Source: Eutypa lata (lineage: Eukaryota; Ascomycota; Sordariomycetes; Xylariales; Diatrypaceae). Taken from it: a stretch of 64,000 nt of DNA. Within the stretch, counting starts at the first letter, position 1. Every line of letters begins with the position of its first letter. A model generated the notes under the pieces. It saw nothing but the letters and a program-made list of their open reading frames with translations, was not told the origin of the DNA and made no database searches. Location of the stretch: assembly GCA_022661535.1 (NCBI GenBank), contig JAKULF010000004.1, forward strand, positions 1,798,001-1,862,000. The letters run 5' to 3'. A program made the translations under genes and the position numbers. This document shows positions 12,809 through 25,755 of the stretch, piece by piece.

Positions 12809-14944
12809 AAGAAGAAGAAGAAGAAGAAGAAGAAGAAGAAGAAGAAGAAGAAGAAGAAGAAGAAGAAGAAGAAGAAGAAGAAGAAGAAGAAGAAGAAGAA
12901 GAAGAAGAAGAAGAAGAAGAAGAAGAAGAAGAAGAAGAAGAAGAAGAAGAAGAAGAAGAAGGGAAGTGGGGCAAAATAGGGGAAAGGGTATTGATTCTCT
13001 GATCATGTTATGTTATGTTATGTTCGGCTTACCTAGATATGAAGTAGAAGCACGCGAGAAAGGCACGGATCTCGGGTAGCTTGTCCTGCGGGTTCCAGAA
13101 GGGCCCGTAGTCCTCGTCGGTCTCTTGGTCGAGCTCGAGGTCCTGCGCAATGTCGACCGTCATCCGTAGGTACTTGAAGGCTTGTTTGTTCCGCAGGTGG
13201 GCCGGATACCTAGGTAGATTTTCTTTCTCAGCTGAATGTATTCATGATACAGTACTTTCGTTTTCGTCTGTCTATCTCTCTGCAGTCGTTTTCATGATCT
13301 CGTTGTATACGTGATCGGAAGCTGAGCACAAACCAGAAAAAGGCTTTACAGCAGTAGGTAGGGAGATGGAGACGTAGGTAGGTAGGTAGCTAAGAACATA
13401 AATCACAGATTAACGTACCACGCGCAGTATATTAACAGCCCCTGGAGCATCTCTAGAGACCTCTCTGACGCCGTGACGAACTTGAGCCCGAGCACCTTCC
13501 GGAACTCCTCGTCGTAAAGGCTGTGCCCCTGCGGGCTCGACGCGTAGCTCGAGACGGCCAGGATGGCCAGCAGGACGAAGGGCGCGCTGCGTGCCACTGT
13601 GTGCCAGGCATTCGGGGGTTAGCACGTTACTCTCCCCTCGCTTTTATGTCAGATAAGGGGGACGACAGGGTGGGACAGGACTTGGGGGCCATAAGCTGTT
13701 CGTCCTATTGGGAAGGACAACGATTCTAGTGAAGAAAGCGCTCTAGGGATACACGCTGAAAAAGAAATGGAGATAAATGTAACAGCATTAGGGAACGCTT
13801 ACGGGACCGCACATCAGCATCAGCTGACAGCGCAATAACTGGGAAGTGCGGCAGCATATCCGCCCGAAATGACGCGAGCATACTGCAACATCTTGAGTCA
13901 GTAAGGCTCCTTTATATGTAAGTATTCCAGGGAGTTCTTGCTCCTGAACATGGCCATTTTCATTAACTTCAAACCTACTGAAGCTACGTGACCTTAGGGA
14001 AGAAAGTAACATCTAGGAAATTTACTTACCGCTCGGCGGAGTCGAGGTTGAACTGTGGCTTGATACCCAAGTTCCCTCCCAGCGGTCGCGATTTTCCCGA
14101 GTACCGGCTGCTCGTCGCGGTGGACGAGGGCGTCGCGGCCGACAAGTCGTTGAAGTCGAAGGGCTCTTCTATCCCTACTCCTCCTGCTCCTGCTCCTCCG
14201 CCGCCGCCGCCTTCCCCAGGAGCGGAGGATAAGGACGGAACGGCATCATCTCCTTCCCCCCCTCCTCTGGGAGAGTGGGAAGGGGGAGATGGCACCAGGT
14301 CCTCGAGCATCTGCTCGTGGTGCATCCGGAGCCCGTCGAATTCGGACGCCATAATCGGGTCCTCGTCGGCCGCTGCCGGCATGGTGAAGTCGATGCTGAA
14401 GGTCTTGCTTGGGCCGGAGGGCGGGCGCGCCGCTGTGTCACTGTGTGGGTTGTATGGGTATATAAGCGTTTCGAGAAACAAACGAAGATTGTTTTTTTTT
14501 TTACAGCGAATACAGATCCGATGAAATTCTTACCAACCGATCTTACTGGGCTGTATGTTGAAAAAAAAGGGGGCGAGGGGGAGAACACTCACGGTTGGGG
14601 ATACTTGGGACGCCGGGTTCGGGGACCAGTTCGGAAGACGCACTCCCGTTTGGAGTCGGCACACCTGTTTCAGACGGGAAGATGATTTAGCTACTGTGAG
14701 TTGCCATACATACACATGCACACATATACACAAATACGCATATAATAACAACAGGGCTCATAGATTAAAAAGGGGGGCAAGACAGGAATAGTGCCATAGT
14801 CAATAATTACCGCTTACATATGCCTGGCTGAGGACTGGCCAGGCACTTGACTTTAGAGGTCCGACAGGCCTCGCAGGCATAGTTCATCTTAGGCCTGGGG
14901 TGCTGTGCCGGCGGCGACCCACTCGTCGTCGGCTGCTGCTCCAT
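10970..14944 (-). CDS. Zn2Cys6 fungal transcription factor
   Basis: Nine exons on the minus strand close in phase and give 850 residues: 14944-14811, 14664-14593, 14440-14030, 13882-13803, 13596-13419, 13209-13033, 12710-12412, 12223-11246 and 11193-10970. The N-terminal Zn2Cys6 cluster has cysteines at 24, 27, 34, 43, 46 and 53, is split by intron 1, and is followed by a basic linker. A Gly/Pro/Ser-rich acidic linker leads to a fungal-specific regulatory domain containing MLPHFPVIAL, FVLLAILAVSS, EFRKVLG, LEMLQGLLIY and LRNKQAF..LRM. This order resembles WAR1-type regulators (WAR1 is the yeast weak-acid response factor), but orthology is not shown. The C-terminal half has poly-Asn, poly-Ser, poly-Gly and acidic insertions. 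Intron 6 (322 nt) contains a perfect 60-unit TTC/GAA tract. The last two exons are the least constrained. It is convergent with the methyltransferase gene. Confidence 0.85.
12779..12960. repeat. Perfect (GAA)60 trinucleotide tract inside an intron
   Basis: An uninterrupted run of 60 GAA units (TTC on the transcribed sense strand) fills most of intron 6 of the Zn2Cys6 gene. It sits between the 5' splice site at 13032 and the acceptor at 12711. It generates spurious poly-Leu, poly-Ser and poly-Arg open frames that are not genes. Confidence 0.97.
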
Positions 14945-15923
14945 TGGAGAGATAGAGTTGAGACTGCAGCAGGATTTTTATTTTATATTTTAAATACGTT
15001 CGACTATATGTCCGTGAAGAGTCGGCTAAAAAACGAAGCCCAAGCGCTAAGGGAATCTGGGGTTTCGTTAAAAGGGTGGACGAGACAGATGATGCCGTCG
15101 TGCTGGCTATGCATACAGACTTTTTTTTCCTTTTTTTTTTTGTACGAGTAATCCTACCTAGTAGGATGAGTAAGCGACTGAGTACGAGTACCTACGAGGC
15201 AGAATAATAAATAATGTCTGCCCTTTAGGCCCGGACGTGTTTAGTTGGACCTCTAGCGAGAGCCAGCCGCGGTTCAGAGAATGAAGGTTGTAGGTAGTTC
15301 GGGTTCTGGAAGTATTTGCGGGGAGAGAAGGCCGTCAGCTCGCCCGCTAACTTTAAGCTCCGCCCCCCTTCGGCGGTAAACTTTTGTGGGGGCCCACCGG
15401 ACATCCCACATGGTATTTTGTTATTTTTCGGAAGCATGATTGGCTTTCTACACGTGGATGTGTACCCATACCGCAGCAATCTAGGTAGCTGGGGAAAAGG
15501 AGGGACAATGCATTAAACCACTTCACAAGTTCTTTCACCCCGTACAGGATCGGAATGATACACCGCCTACCTATGTACCACAAAAAGATAATGTTTCCGT
15601 GATGATCTATAACATTGAATCGGAACTGCTCCCGGATTATTTATACGATTTCTTTTTAGATATATGGCTAACAAGAGGTCAACGTAAAATCTAGCTACAG
15701 CATTTCACTCAGTACTCTATACATTACAGTTTCCATGTTGTTGTTGTTCAATCATTGGAACACTCTCGACCTATCTAGTCATCCATCGATCCATACCCAC
15801 CCATCCCAAGTTCCTCAAGCCACGCCTCTAATTTAATGTAAATAAATAAAAACAACGCCACGCCCATCACAAGAAACCTGTCTGTCCAGTCAAGAAGTTC
15901 AATTTACACCAAAGACGATCAAT
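14945..15923. other. Upstream region of the Zn2Cys6 gene
   Basis: About 1 kb without a supportable gene. It lies between the start of the transcription-factor gene and the stop of the next minus-strand gene, so it must hold the promoter of the former and the 3' end of the latter. T-rich runs occur at 15120-15141, and the final 200 bases before 15924 are A/T- and C-rich. Confidence 0.5.
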
Positions 15924-16583
15924 TTAATTAAACCATTTCATAAGTCCGAACGTGATCGCCATAATCAGCACAATAGTGACGATGAACATCAACGAAGTAA
16001 TGATGATCGACTTCCTGTTGCTGCTCGCGACGGTCGGCGCCGGGCCGTCCAGGGGTTCGGAAGACCGAGAGAAGAACGGCTTCAGGTGCTGGTAGGTCGC
16101 GGACCGGGTCAGCTTCAGCTTCAGGGACCCCTTTTCGAGATCCTGCGCCGTCTCGAAGCTCTGCAGGCTGTGCTGGCTCAGCGGCGTCACGGGCGTGCCG
16201 TTGATGGTGGTAGCGGCGTTGTTGTTGTTGTTGTTGTTGCTGTTGTTGTAGATCGTATTGGTATGGAGAGCATGTGTCGGGGGCGCCGATTGTGGTATCT
16301 GCAGCCTGGTCGTGGAGCCGCCGCCGCCGCCCGTCCTGCTGACGTTGGGGGCTACTGGGAAAAGGGAGTGCGAAGGCGGCGTGTAGGGCGGTGCTGGTAT
16401 CTGGAGGTCGACTGTGTTTAAGTTGATGTTGTATCCGCTGCTGCTGGTAGGCGCGTGAGGCTGCCTCGAGAAGTAGCCGTCCGATACCGCTGCAGCCTCT
16501 CCTTCCGTAGAAGGAACTGTAATGGATGGAGCATTGGTGGCGTCTACTACGCCCTCTTCCTGCTTAGTTCGTGAGCGCCGCAT
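15924..16583 (-). CDS. Hypothetical tail-anchored membrane protein
   Basis: A single uninterrupted frame of 219 codons begins with ATG at 16583. The N-terminal three quarters is Ser/Thr/Pro/Asn-rich and low in complexity, with a poly-Asn run from a GTT repeat and a Gly run near residue 90. The C-terminus has a basic patch (SSNRKS) followed by a 20-residue hydrophobic segment ending four residues from the stop. This is the topology of a tail-anchored protein inserted after translation. I recognise no catalytic domain or family. A ttcag just upstream of the ATG could be a splice acceptor of an unseen 5' exon, but the candidate exon I examined (near 16650) does not join in frame. It lies in tandem with the Zn2Cys6 gene. 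Confidence 0.62.
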   Translation of the reverse strand: MRRSRTKQEEGVVDATNAPSITVPSTEGEAAAVSDGYFSRQPHAPTSSSGYNINLNTVDLQIPAPPYTPPSHSLFPVAPNVSRTGGGGGSTTRLQIPQSAPPTHALHTNTIYNNSNNNNNNNAATTINGTPVTPLSQHSLQSFETAQDLEKGSLKLKLTRSATYQHLKPFFSRSSEPLDGPAPTVASSNRKSIIITSLMFIVTIVLIMAITFGLMKWFN

Positions 16584-19384
16584 TCTGAAATATCACGTTT
16601 GGCGAGTGCACAAACCTGCTCTTTGAGCTTCCGGGAGCCCTCGGATGCCATGTTCTTGAGTCTAGTCTATGAGGTTCTTGTCCACCTAAGTAACCGTGCC
16701 TGGCTTCCCCAGTAATGTAAGTCCGATGCAATAACAAAACCGAAGGACGCTGGTATACAGGTGGTATGTTAAGGCTCGATTTTGAAGTTGTAACTCATTA
16801 TATTTCCAGAACCAAATGAGACATCAAGGAGTCGCAGAAACACTTCCGGAAAAGAAAGAATGGACGAAGAATGCTATTCTTCAATAAACCCAAACGCTCG
16901 CTATCTAAAGGAACGACTAAAACCATGAATCAACCAAGAGAGTGGGTGAGTGGTCCCCTTTGAAGCAGCTCAAGCCAGCCAGCCAACCAACCAGACCCGA
17001 TGGATTGAAGGATCAGTGACATGGCCAGGGGAATATGGGGATAAAAAAGAAGCGTGGCCGGCAGATGTACCACTAAATAGCCCAATTACCCGCCAGGCTG
17101 TTGAAGGAGCTCCTGTCACAAGCCGTAGGGGGATCCGTCAACGGCAAGGAGTCCCATTGGCCGGGCTGAACGCCATGTTTAGAAAATCAAAAAGGAAAAA
17201 AAAAGGATTGCGTACCACACACAGCTAAAAAAGGCCGGCGAATGGGAGAGGGCAGAATGAACTATTATCTTGGCATCTTACACACACTCACACGCATGCA
17301 TACATACATACCTACATAGAAATATGCGCAAAAGCCTCAAAGAAGCGAAAGCGCTCCCCTCTGTGGCTCTCTCTGTACTTCTGTCTTTCTCTCCTCTCCC
17401 ACTCTACTATTACCTAGTCTAAGGGAGTACCCTAAAATATCCCGTCAGCTTATCGCGGGTTTTGCACCGCTAGGTTACCCGCTTACCTACATACCTACCC
17501 CACGGGACTATGTGATCCAGACAGGAGCGCAACATGCTGATTACCCCAGAGGCTAGGTAAGTAGGTAGTTTTAGAGTTCCGCCGTTGTGCGGCAGAGGCG
17601 CGTCGTGGGGGAGGCTGAGCTCCAGGGGGGGTTTGGTTGGTGGGAGAGATCAAATAACTAAGTGCCGGCCAACGAACTCAAGTTACCTACCTACTCCTGC
17701 TTATATCAGCCTTGGTATTGTATTGTACGGAGAAATATCAAAACGCCGTCCGCGCCCGAGATCGGATCCGTCGGAATAAGTAGGTAGACGCCATCCTTCC
17801 TTCAAGAATATAGATATTCCTACGCATGCATACTTCAATATATTACTAGGTAAGTTAGTAGTTAAGGGTTATATAATGAAGATCTTATTTTCGTCTTGAA
17901 ATTACCTAGCACTATCCATGACTATGCATATGTAGCTAGTCGATGTGTGCCTTCATTCCCATACGAGGTCAAATGTATTTATCCGCCGAACTACTTAGAT
18001 GCTAGATAGGAGGTAGTTACCTTGAAAACACCGTCCAAGGTCATCTCGAGCTCATGCCGGCACCCACTAACTACCACCCGGAAGTTAGGTGCAACTACCT
18101 ACCTACATAGATACATATGATGCAATGGATCGAAGTCTAGTTAAAAATCAACCGTTTAATAAATCACACTTGGATTTTGCCAATTCCCTCCTCTACTAAG
18201 TATCTGGTCAAATAGCACCCCACTCACCGCCTCCCCCCTATTCCATAGCATCAACTACCTACGTACATAGTTGGGTAGGAGATGTCTTTGCGTGCGCTTA
18301 CCTACATGTAAGCATATATGTACCTATCTAGACATCTAAGCGGATGCACCCACACTTCCATAGAACCGGGCCACTATCGGTACCTACCTACCTACCTACC
18401 TACCTACATGCATATACGTGTATACTTGTATTGAGATATAAGTCAGGGGTGTCGCGTGGTGGTATGCATATGGCTCATCTTCCTACATACATACGAACAC
18501 GAGAAACCGAACATTAGTAGATAGTGTTGAGAGTTTATTGTTCATTAGCCTACATACCTAACTATGTGTCCCGTAGCTTACTTACTTACTTACTCCTTCA
18601 TTCTCTTTTCGATCTCGACGAAAACTTTCACTAGCCACGGGGAAGGATGTGTCGGACGGGTGTTATCGCGATAAAACCGTTCGTCTGCAGCTCTAGTTAT
18701 TTGCCTGGGAGATCGTCTGTATAGAACCGATCCCCTCATCAACCGACGGCATAAAATCTCACCCCCTATCTGTCCCAGGCGCTGCGCCCACTTAATACCC
18801 GCCCCCTTTCTTCGCTACCTAGTTCTACTTACTTAAGTAGGTAGCTAGAGCTCCATAGTAGCTGCTTAGGTAGCTTGAACAATCATCACTGATAGTGTAA
18901 GTAACACCTAGCAAAGTCACGGATCGAAAACGGCATATGTGAAATCATTGCAGAGGTTTAATTAAATGTTACAACGAAGATCGCCTCCATGCTGTGGTAT
19001 CTACACGCTCCTGTATCTGCGCCGATGCTAGACCTTTATTCCAATACATGCAAAAGGGGTCTGTCTGTCTTTCTACTCGCCCATGCCGCGCTCATCCGTC
19101 GGCTCCAGAACTATTTTCTTCTTGTTTTTTGTTTCTTCTTTCTTCCTCTCCTCTCTATTTAGTACAAGGGAGACATGTCTCGAGAAGATACGAAATAAAC
19201 TCAAGACATCGCCACCTTTCTCCCCAATGCGTAGTGCGTAAATTCATAGGCACGGGCAATCCGCCAGACCTTCCATCATCATCGATAGTTGTCGGTATCG
19301 CTGTGTTGCCGTCCAGGCGTTCCAAACTATAATTAGTTGGGACCAAAAATGAAAAAAGAATAATAATTATTGCAGTCATGTCCA
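16584..19384. other. Gene-free stretch rich in TACC/GGTA repeats
   Basis: I see no gene. The stretch contains many TACC/GGTA runs, the longest being about six and a half TACC units at 18381-18407, and shorter ones near 17480, 17550, 17690, 18100 and 18580. A pyrimidine-rich run lies at 19100-19160. Confidence 0.6.
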
Positions 19385-21947
19385 TTAACTAGATGGACCG
19401 CCACCTATGCGATCTCCACCCAAGTCTAAGAAAAGGTTCACCAAATCGATCGTATTATCTCCACCGATGGTGAAGTTCGTTGCTTTCTCCACCGTCACTC
19501 CAGGTGACGTATCGTCGTCCGAATCGACATCAGAAAAAAAGCTCTGCAGGGAGGTCTGCGCGGTTGCCGCATCACTTAGGGTTTCCTCCTGAAAGATAAA
19601 CAGAACTGCAGCGCGGGCGAAGTCGATTATCTCATCATTGACAGCGAAGGTGTTAGTCGGTTGTGAGGTGGCTGTCGTGCTACTGGGGGCAGTAGTCGAG
19701 GACTGAGTCGCCGTCGCCGTCGTCGAGGTCGGAAGCTCTGTTGTTGGATAATTTGATTCCTTAGACTCCCGTGGGTTCAAAGTCGTGTCAAGAATCGTGG
19801 AGATTGAGCCAGTGAATGTGGGCTCTGCAGTAAATGTGCTTACGATCAAGTCGTCACCATTGGTGATGGATGGATTAGTGATAGTGACGGTAAAGTCGGT
19901 ATCAGGGAGTACAGTCGTAACATCAGCTTGTAAAAGATCTGCGCCAAGACCTACGTTCACTGTATCGACTAGGTTATTCTGGAGTCGCAAAGCCTCGCCA
20001 TCAAAGGTCACCAAGGCGTTCTGTGTATTGCAAGATAAATTGGCAGAATTGAACTTAGCCGTAAGCTCTGTGGCTGAGAGTGGAATGGAGAAGTTGGCTT
20101 GAGCGTTCTCAAGGAGGCGAGGGATTGCTTGACCAATCGTAGCATCGTTGATGGTCGAATCATCCGTATTGATTGATGTTGTAGTACAACCCTGAGCTGA
20201 AGGCACAGTACAGTTGGGACCGGTGAATCCAATGGAGCAAATACACATGCATTGTCCCTGGGTGATGACCGTAGTGCCTCCATTCTCACAAGTCAGTTGA
20301 TCTTGGCACTGTTCCGTGGCCGGCTGTGCTGAAACATTGTCGTCGTCCTTGTTGATGACCAAAAAAAACACTGGTACAATGACTGCAGCGGCGATGATGG
20401 ACACGAGTAAGATTACGAGTATAATACATCCCCAGATCGGTAGGCCGCAACAGCGCCGTTTCTGCCTCGGTGGTTCACCTCCATTACGCGGTTGGTCAGG
20501 TTGATCAGGGGCCCGAAATGACCTCCGTAGAAATGGCAACGGCCACGAGGTTCCGCTCTGTCGATAGCTCTGGCGACTATTTGTTGCCGGTGGTGGGAAA
20601 GCAGCTAGCATATCGGAAAGGCCAGATTGATGCTTTTCGTAATCAACTAATAACAGTGTCAGTCGATCACAACCTACAACAAGGATACTATTAGCACTTA
20701 CAAGTCTCCCTGTTCCGGTTCCTAGCGAACATCGCCTCGGGAAAATCAAGCTCATTAAATTGACTTGTTGGCCTCCGACCTTTGTCGATCATAGATGCTA
20801 ACCTCGTCGCACGCCGAATAAGATCTGGCAGGCTGGTTAAACTACCTCTTGCTTCTGCATCCCTCACCACGTCGAGGTCTAGCCGGGGTGGTCGCCGTAA
20901 ACCGGATAATCTGAATGGTCTTGGAGACGGCGTTGCATTTCGTATTGACGATGGATCTGTCGCACTCGCAGCTTGGACCGCGTTCAGCATATTATCCGCC
21001 GTTAGTGTTGCTTGAACGCCCCTTGATGATTTGTCTGAAGCATCTGACGAGCTTTCCACATAACCAGTGCCACTTTGGAAAGACTCGCCCCGAGCAAGTC
21101 TCGGTACAGGTGCTGCTTCACTCTTATCCGCACTCTTCGTTAGGACAAGAGAAGGTTTTCCTCTCTTCCCAACACTGGCGCTCCTTACTAACCGGCTCTC
21201 ATCCGCCTCGTCACTATATACCGACTCTTCTGCAATCGTATCGTCATAGAATCCCCCGTTGCCACTGCTAGGCGCTGGTGATATTTCTCCATAGCTTTCT
21301 GGCATCGCCATACTCGAGGCATAGGAAGCATAAGACCGTGACCGTGGGCTCTCCTCTGGTATTGGGGAGACAAAGGAAGCGGTCGAATAGAACGATGAAG
21401 CCCCTCTCCTAGCAGATGGCGGCGGTCCTAAATTCATACTTCTCCGGGGGCCAGTGGGCGTGCTAGCAGCTACCGCGACTGGTAAAGGAAAATCCGGAAT
21501 TGACCCAACAGATGATTGAGTAGATGCCCTTGAAGACGAAGTCCCTAGCGTTTCCGGCGCCGAAAGCTCCGATATTCGAGAGTTCTGAGGGTTTTGGGCG
21601 TTTTGCGGGGAGAGGAAAAAAGGAGTAGGGTCTTGGACGCGAGACCCGTCTAGAATCGAGGGCACTTTACTGGGACGGGGAGGACGTTGTGGAGGTTGTG
21701 ACCTTCCCGGGGGCGGTCTATAGGGTTCGGAACCAGATGCTGGAGATGCGAGGGGCCCGGCTAGCGGCCATTGAGGCATCTGAGTTGGTCTAGATATCGG
21801 TATGCCGTACTGCCCCTCTCTCGTCTGCGCCCCCGGTGGGCTATTCCCCCGCGGAAGACCCGCCTGGGCTCGCTCCCGTGCCCTTTTAACTGATCCTGAC
21901 ATTCCTGACGGCTGGTCCATTCTCCTTCCATCTTGGGATTGACTCAT
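19385..21947 (-). CDS. Single-pass EGF-like glycoprotein (glycoprotein X-like)
   Basis: Two exons, 21947-20702 and 20646-19385, are separated by a 55 nt intron and give 835 residues. The long cytoplasmic N-terminus (1 to about 485) is Pro/Ser/Arg-rich and disordered. It ends with a conserved-looking stretch reading RLASMIDKGRR and NELDFPEAMF. One transmembrane helix (about 487-513) follows a CC pair. Outside the membrane lie an EGF-like cysteine module (about 529-561, ending GFTGPNC), a domain with many N-glycosylation sequons, a Thr/Ser mucin-like linker, and an acidic C-terminal part. The architecture matches conserved fungal hypotheticals sometimes labelled glycoprotein X. No enzymatic role is evident; cell-surface adhesion or sensing is a guess. 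The splice choice was fixed by phase: the alternative acceptor would leave a 28 nt intron. Confidence 0.82.
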
Positions 21948-24601
21948 TTAGACAATATTCCCAACCAGTATCCTTGAATGTTATACCAGATTTCCAGCCG
22001 CCTAGCTACGCTCCAAATCCCTTTTTACCTATTCATCCAGTGGTGTCGCTCGATACATAAGTCGCGTGGAGAGAAGAGCTCTGTAAATGCTAGCAGTTGG
22101 CCGGGTGGGTATGAATCCGCCAAGAAAATATTAGAAAGGTCACGGCCAAAGGTGGCTGGCTAGTCTCGAGCTTCGTCGCAAGCGATGTCTAAATGAATTC
22201 GACCTGGGCGATAAACACAGAACTGGCTGATCCGGAATGGGAGTAGAATGCGCAAATACCCCCAATGATGAGGCGAGCTGCGTCGATGTAGGAAACAGCC
22301 TTAACAAATCCAACAAGATGACGGCGGGTGGCCCCGTGCAATAGCCGAGTCACAAGTATGGACTCAAGGCAAGGGAAACTACACAATCTAATGTTAACCA
22401 GTTGGGTCCGATACAAAAAATAAAGTCTTGAAGCTAAAGTAACTCCACGTGCCGAATCCTACAACAACATGGATTATAGCAGTCATCCGCGCAGCAGATA
22501 CATCCACTCAGGTGATGTTCGCCAGCTCCCTATCTTGACCCTACATACGCCTCTAGACATCTCCGGTGGTCGAACAAGGGAAATCCGCTCGGACATGCTG
22601 CGGAGTAAGAATGGAATATCACATACCGGTGGCGTATTGATAGCAGATAGCTCTTCTCGACCTAACCAGTCAAATGCGCAGCGTTGTTCGATTAGAGCAG
22701 TCGTGGCGTGATGAAGCAGAGCCTCTACTTGGAGATAACAGTAATGCGACTGGTTCAACTAGTCCCACAAATGAAAACGTCTGGCCACATGTGGCGATTT
22801 TCGTGGTCGCATAAGAGATCCAAAGCCGACTTCAGGTAGGATTAGACTGTAGCAATCGATATGCAGCAGGACGTAATCGTGTGGACGCACCGCAGTGTTG
22901 CGTTACTTCTCAGCTGCGGAAAGATGATGGGTGGGTGCACCAGTCACTGTTCGTGTTTCAGATAGTTGCGAAGGTGGGAAGACAGCACAATAAAGACGTG
23001 TATAGGAGAACCTCAGGCCTCCTAACAGCGGGAGAAAACAGTTGTCGGAGAGGGCGTCGATCAGGCGACAATCAGGCAGATTACTGCAGGTGTTTGCAAC
23101 CGACTGTCCGGTACGGGAACGGGAACGGGATCGGTTGACGATGCGCGAACTGCACGAACTTTTTCTTTCCTTCTCTTTTTATCTCTCGTCGGTTAGGTTG
23201 TTGATGCTTCCGAGGTCGACAGTCAGGTCAGTCTTAGATATCAATCAAGACTTCACTCACAAAACAGACAAACCCGTGCCCGGACCTCCTGTATAAACGA
23301 GGGTATGGGGGGTGAGAGCAATGTCGTCAAGACAGCTCAATATGTACTAGAAACGAACTATGGGGAAAAGAAGGTTGAGAAGTGTAAATAGTAGAAGAAC
23401 GAGCGTCAAGGTGCAGATGTCAACTGCTGTGCGTGTAATTCAACGCGGTTGTAGTGAAAGTGGGTCTAGCCGTCAGGACATAACATAAAGAAAGTAGTTA
23501 GTAGGAGGAAGGTTAAACCCAGAAGGGGAAGGGGAGCAATCGCAAATCGGAGGAAAAGTCCAGAAATTCCAAGGCGATGGCTACGAAGAGCACGGGTATG
23601 TAGTTATGTCGGGAGAAAATGGGACAAACTAACTAATAACAAGCCTCCTCCGAAATCTAAGCTAGTACATAGAACAGTTCGCTTCAACGACAAGACCATT
23701 GGCATCAAAAATAGCATGAAAATGATAAATAACCTTGAGAGTGGAAATAACAGACCCGAGCTTTGACCCCTGAAAGCAACCGCCGTCATTCCAAAATTTA
23801 AACGAAGCGAGGACCAACTTGGTAACAGCCCCCGCAACTTCCTCGCTAGGATCTTCTAGTAGTTACAGGTCAGTCAAATTGGTGTCGTATGTTCACAGAG
23901 AAGGTAGTTACCAATATAAAGATTGGTTTGCCCTTTATTAGATCATTCATATTAAGAGCTACCTACCTACCTACAAACATACCATTCCAACGGAAGTGTT
24001 CGGCCAGCGAGAGGCCAAGAGCAGATTTCGTTATCGGCATCTGAAGTTGAGGCAGAAATCAGGGGTACCGAACCAAAAAAGGCCAGGACGCCAATCGACC
24101 TGGGACTTCACAGCCCTGTAACATCTGAAGCCGCCCCACGTCTGTCCCTGTGAGATTCAATTCTCCAGCGAATCATAGCCTAGACCTCATCCAATGAGAA
24201 ACACTAGTGCCATGACTTGCAGACAGCAACCCCCCTGTCTGCCTGTTCTAATCCTAGCCCGGAACGATGCGACTTTCGTAGTCCATGCGGGCAAGGCGGG
24301 TCTTAACATGGATTCTCCCATTCTCGACTTCACGCTATCGCTGCCAAGCTGCCTCGTCTAACTCATCCCGAGCACAATGGCCCGATATGCCATCTTATGA
24401 AAAAAGAGAGGGCACGTAACAAATCTCGGTGATGGCTAAAAACGGCTGCACGAATTATCTATCGCTATCTTCCCCGCTACGATTGTCAATTGGGTTTGTA
24501 TGCAGCATCATCGTTCACTCACACACCAGACATGCCAGAGTAGTTAAGTGGGAGGGAACCCCACGTTTGATGGCCTGAAACGAGTGTAACATATGACCTT
24601 T

Positions 24602-24646
24602 TTCTTCTTCTTCTTCTTCTTCTTCTTCTTCTCTCTCTTCTTCTTT
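24602..24646. repeat. TTC/CTT microsatellite
   Basis: A pyrimidine tract of about ten TTC units is interrupted by a short CT run. It lies in the gene desert and is of the same purine/pyrimidine class as the intronic GAA tract at 12.8 kb. Confidence 0.9.
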
Positions 24647-25717
24647 TTGGCAATATACTTGTGACTACGACAAGATCATGTTGAAGCGACGTATGTAGAT
24701 TATATTACTTAATATAATACCTATGATCTGCTGTGAAATACTACTTGACCGAACCGACTTAACGGGACTGGCAGGAGCGTAGCCCAAGATTATATCGTAA
24801 GTCATCTTCATGCACCTTAAATGTAACCTCTTGGCAGATAACCGTACACGATTACTACAAGTGCAACCCTCCTAGGGGCGATCGCAAGAGAAAAACTTAA
24901 TAGGTGGTGTAAGCCATTGCCATCTTTTAGAAATCCCAGGAGTAGCCATTCACAAATGCTATACGCCATATACTCAGTGTGACTGGTTTCTTGGTGGCGC
25001 AGATCTTGTATCAGACGACATGAAAATCATCCAGCCCACGTCAACCATTGGACGGTTTGTACAACCCTCTTAAGATGGGTACGTAGTTGCGGATTACTCA
25101 TATAAGAGATGGCTAGCCTCTGTCAACTTCTCAAGACCTAACTAATAGGTATGTAGAATATCAAAAATTTGCCTAGCGTAGTCCGTTGGTTGTTCGTGGA
25201 ACGAAAACGAAAATAACTCCGTCGTGTGCAACCCTTCATTCCAGCGCCACGTTTGCGTTCCATCTTAGGGCGGAAAATCCTTTAATAAAAGACTAGTCAT
25301 CATATGAATAGTTCTCGCAGTGTAACCATCAAATTACGATGAGGATGGTCATCTTTAGGTCCTTTGAAGAATCCTACTACCTGTAGGTACGTAAAAAGAC
25401 TTGGTCAGCCGTAGCCCCCCTTTGGCTTGTCGTCCGCCGACCCAAACTCATTTTCTATTTGTGGTTGAGAGAGAGTTAAAGTTTGCGACAGGTGTCGTCC
25501 CAACCACCAGAGTGTTCTAGACACTGACTTTCCGGAACCACATGGTCGGTGCACAATCGGAAGCACGTTATCACTCCACTTAAATTTTAACTCCCGCTGG
25601 GCCAAGAGAGCCTATGCAACTAACACCTAACGCGTCATCCCATCTAACTTCCCTATATTGCTTTTAATCTCAACCCAATCAATGTGATGCACACCGTCTT
25701 ATGACCTATGTGTTGCT

Positions 25718-25720
<3 letters not shown>

Positions 25721-25753
<33 letters not shown>
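25721..25753. repeat. (GA)16 dinucleotide repeat
   Basis: A perfect GA run of 33 bases in non-coding DNA. No gene overlaps it. Confidence 0.95.

Positions 25754-25755
<2 letters not shown>

Noticed and set aside
12209..13079. Long poly-Leu, poly-Ser and poly-Arg open frames on both strands
   Set aside because: They are translations of the (GAA)60 tract, which lies in an intron of the Zn2Cys6 gene; only the part at 12412-12710 of the minus-strand frame is a real exon.
9194..14944. Secondary-metabolite gene cluster suggested by LaeA-like and Zn2Cys6 genes
   Set aside because: No polyketide synthase, peptide synthetase, terpene cyclase, P450 or transporter is visible nearby in the window.
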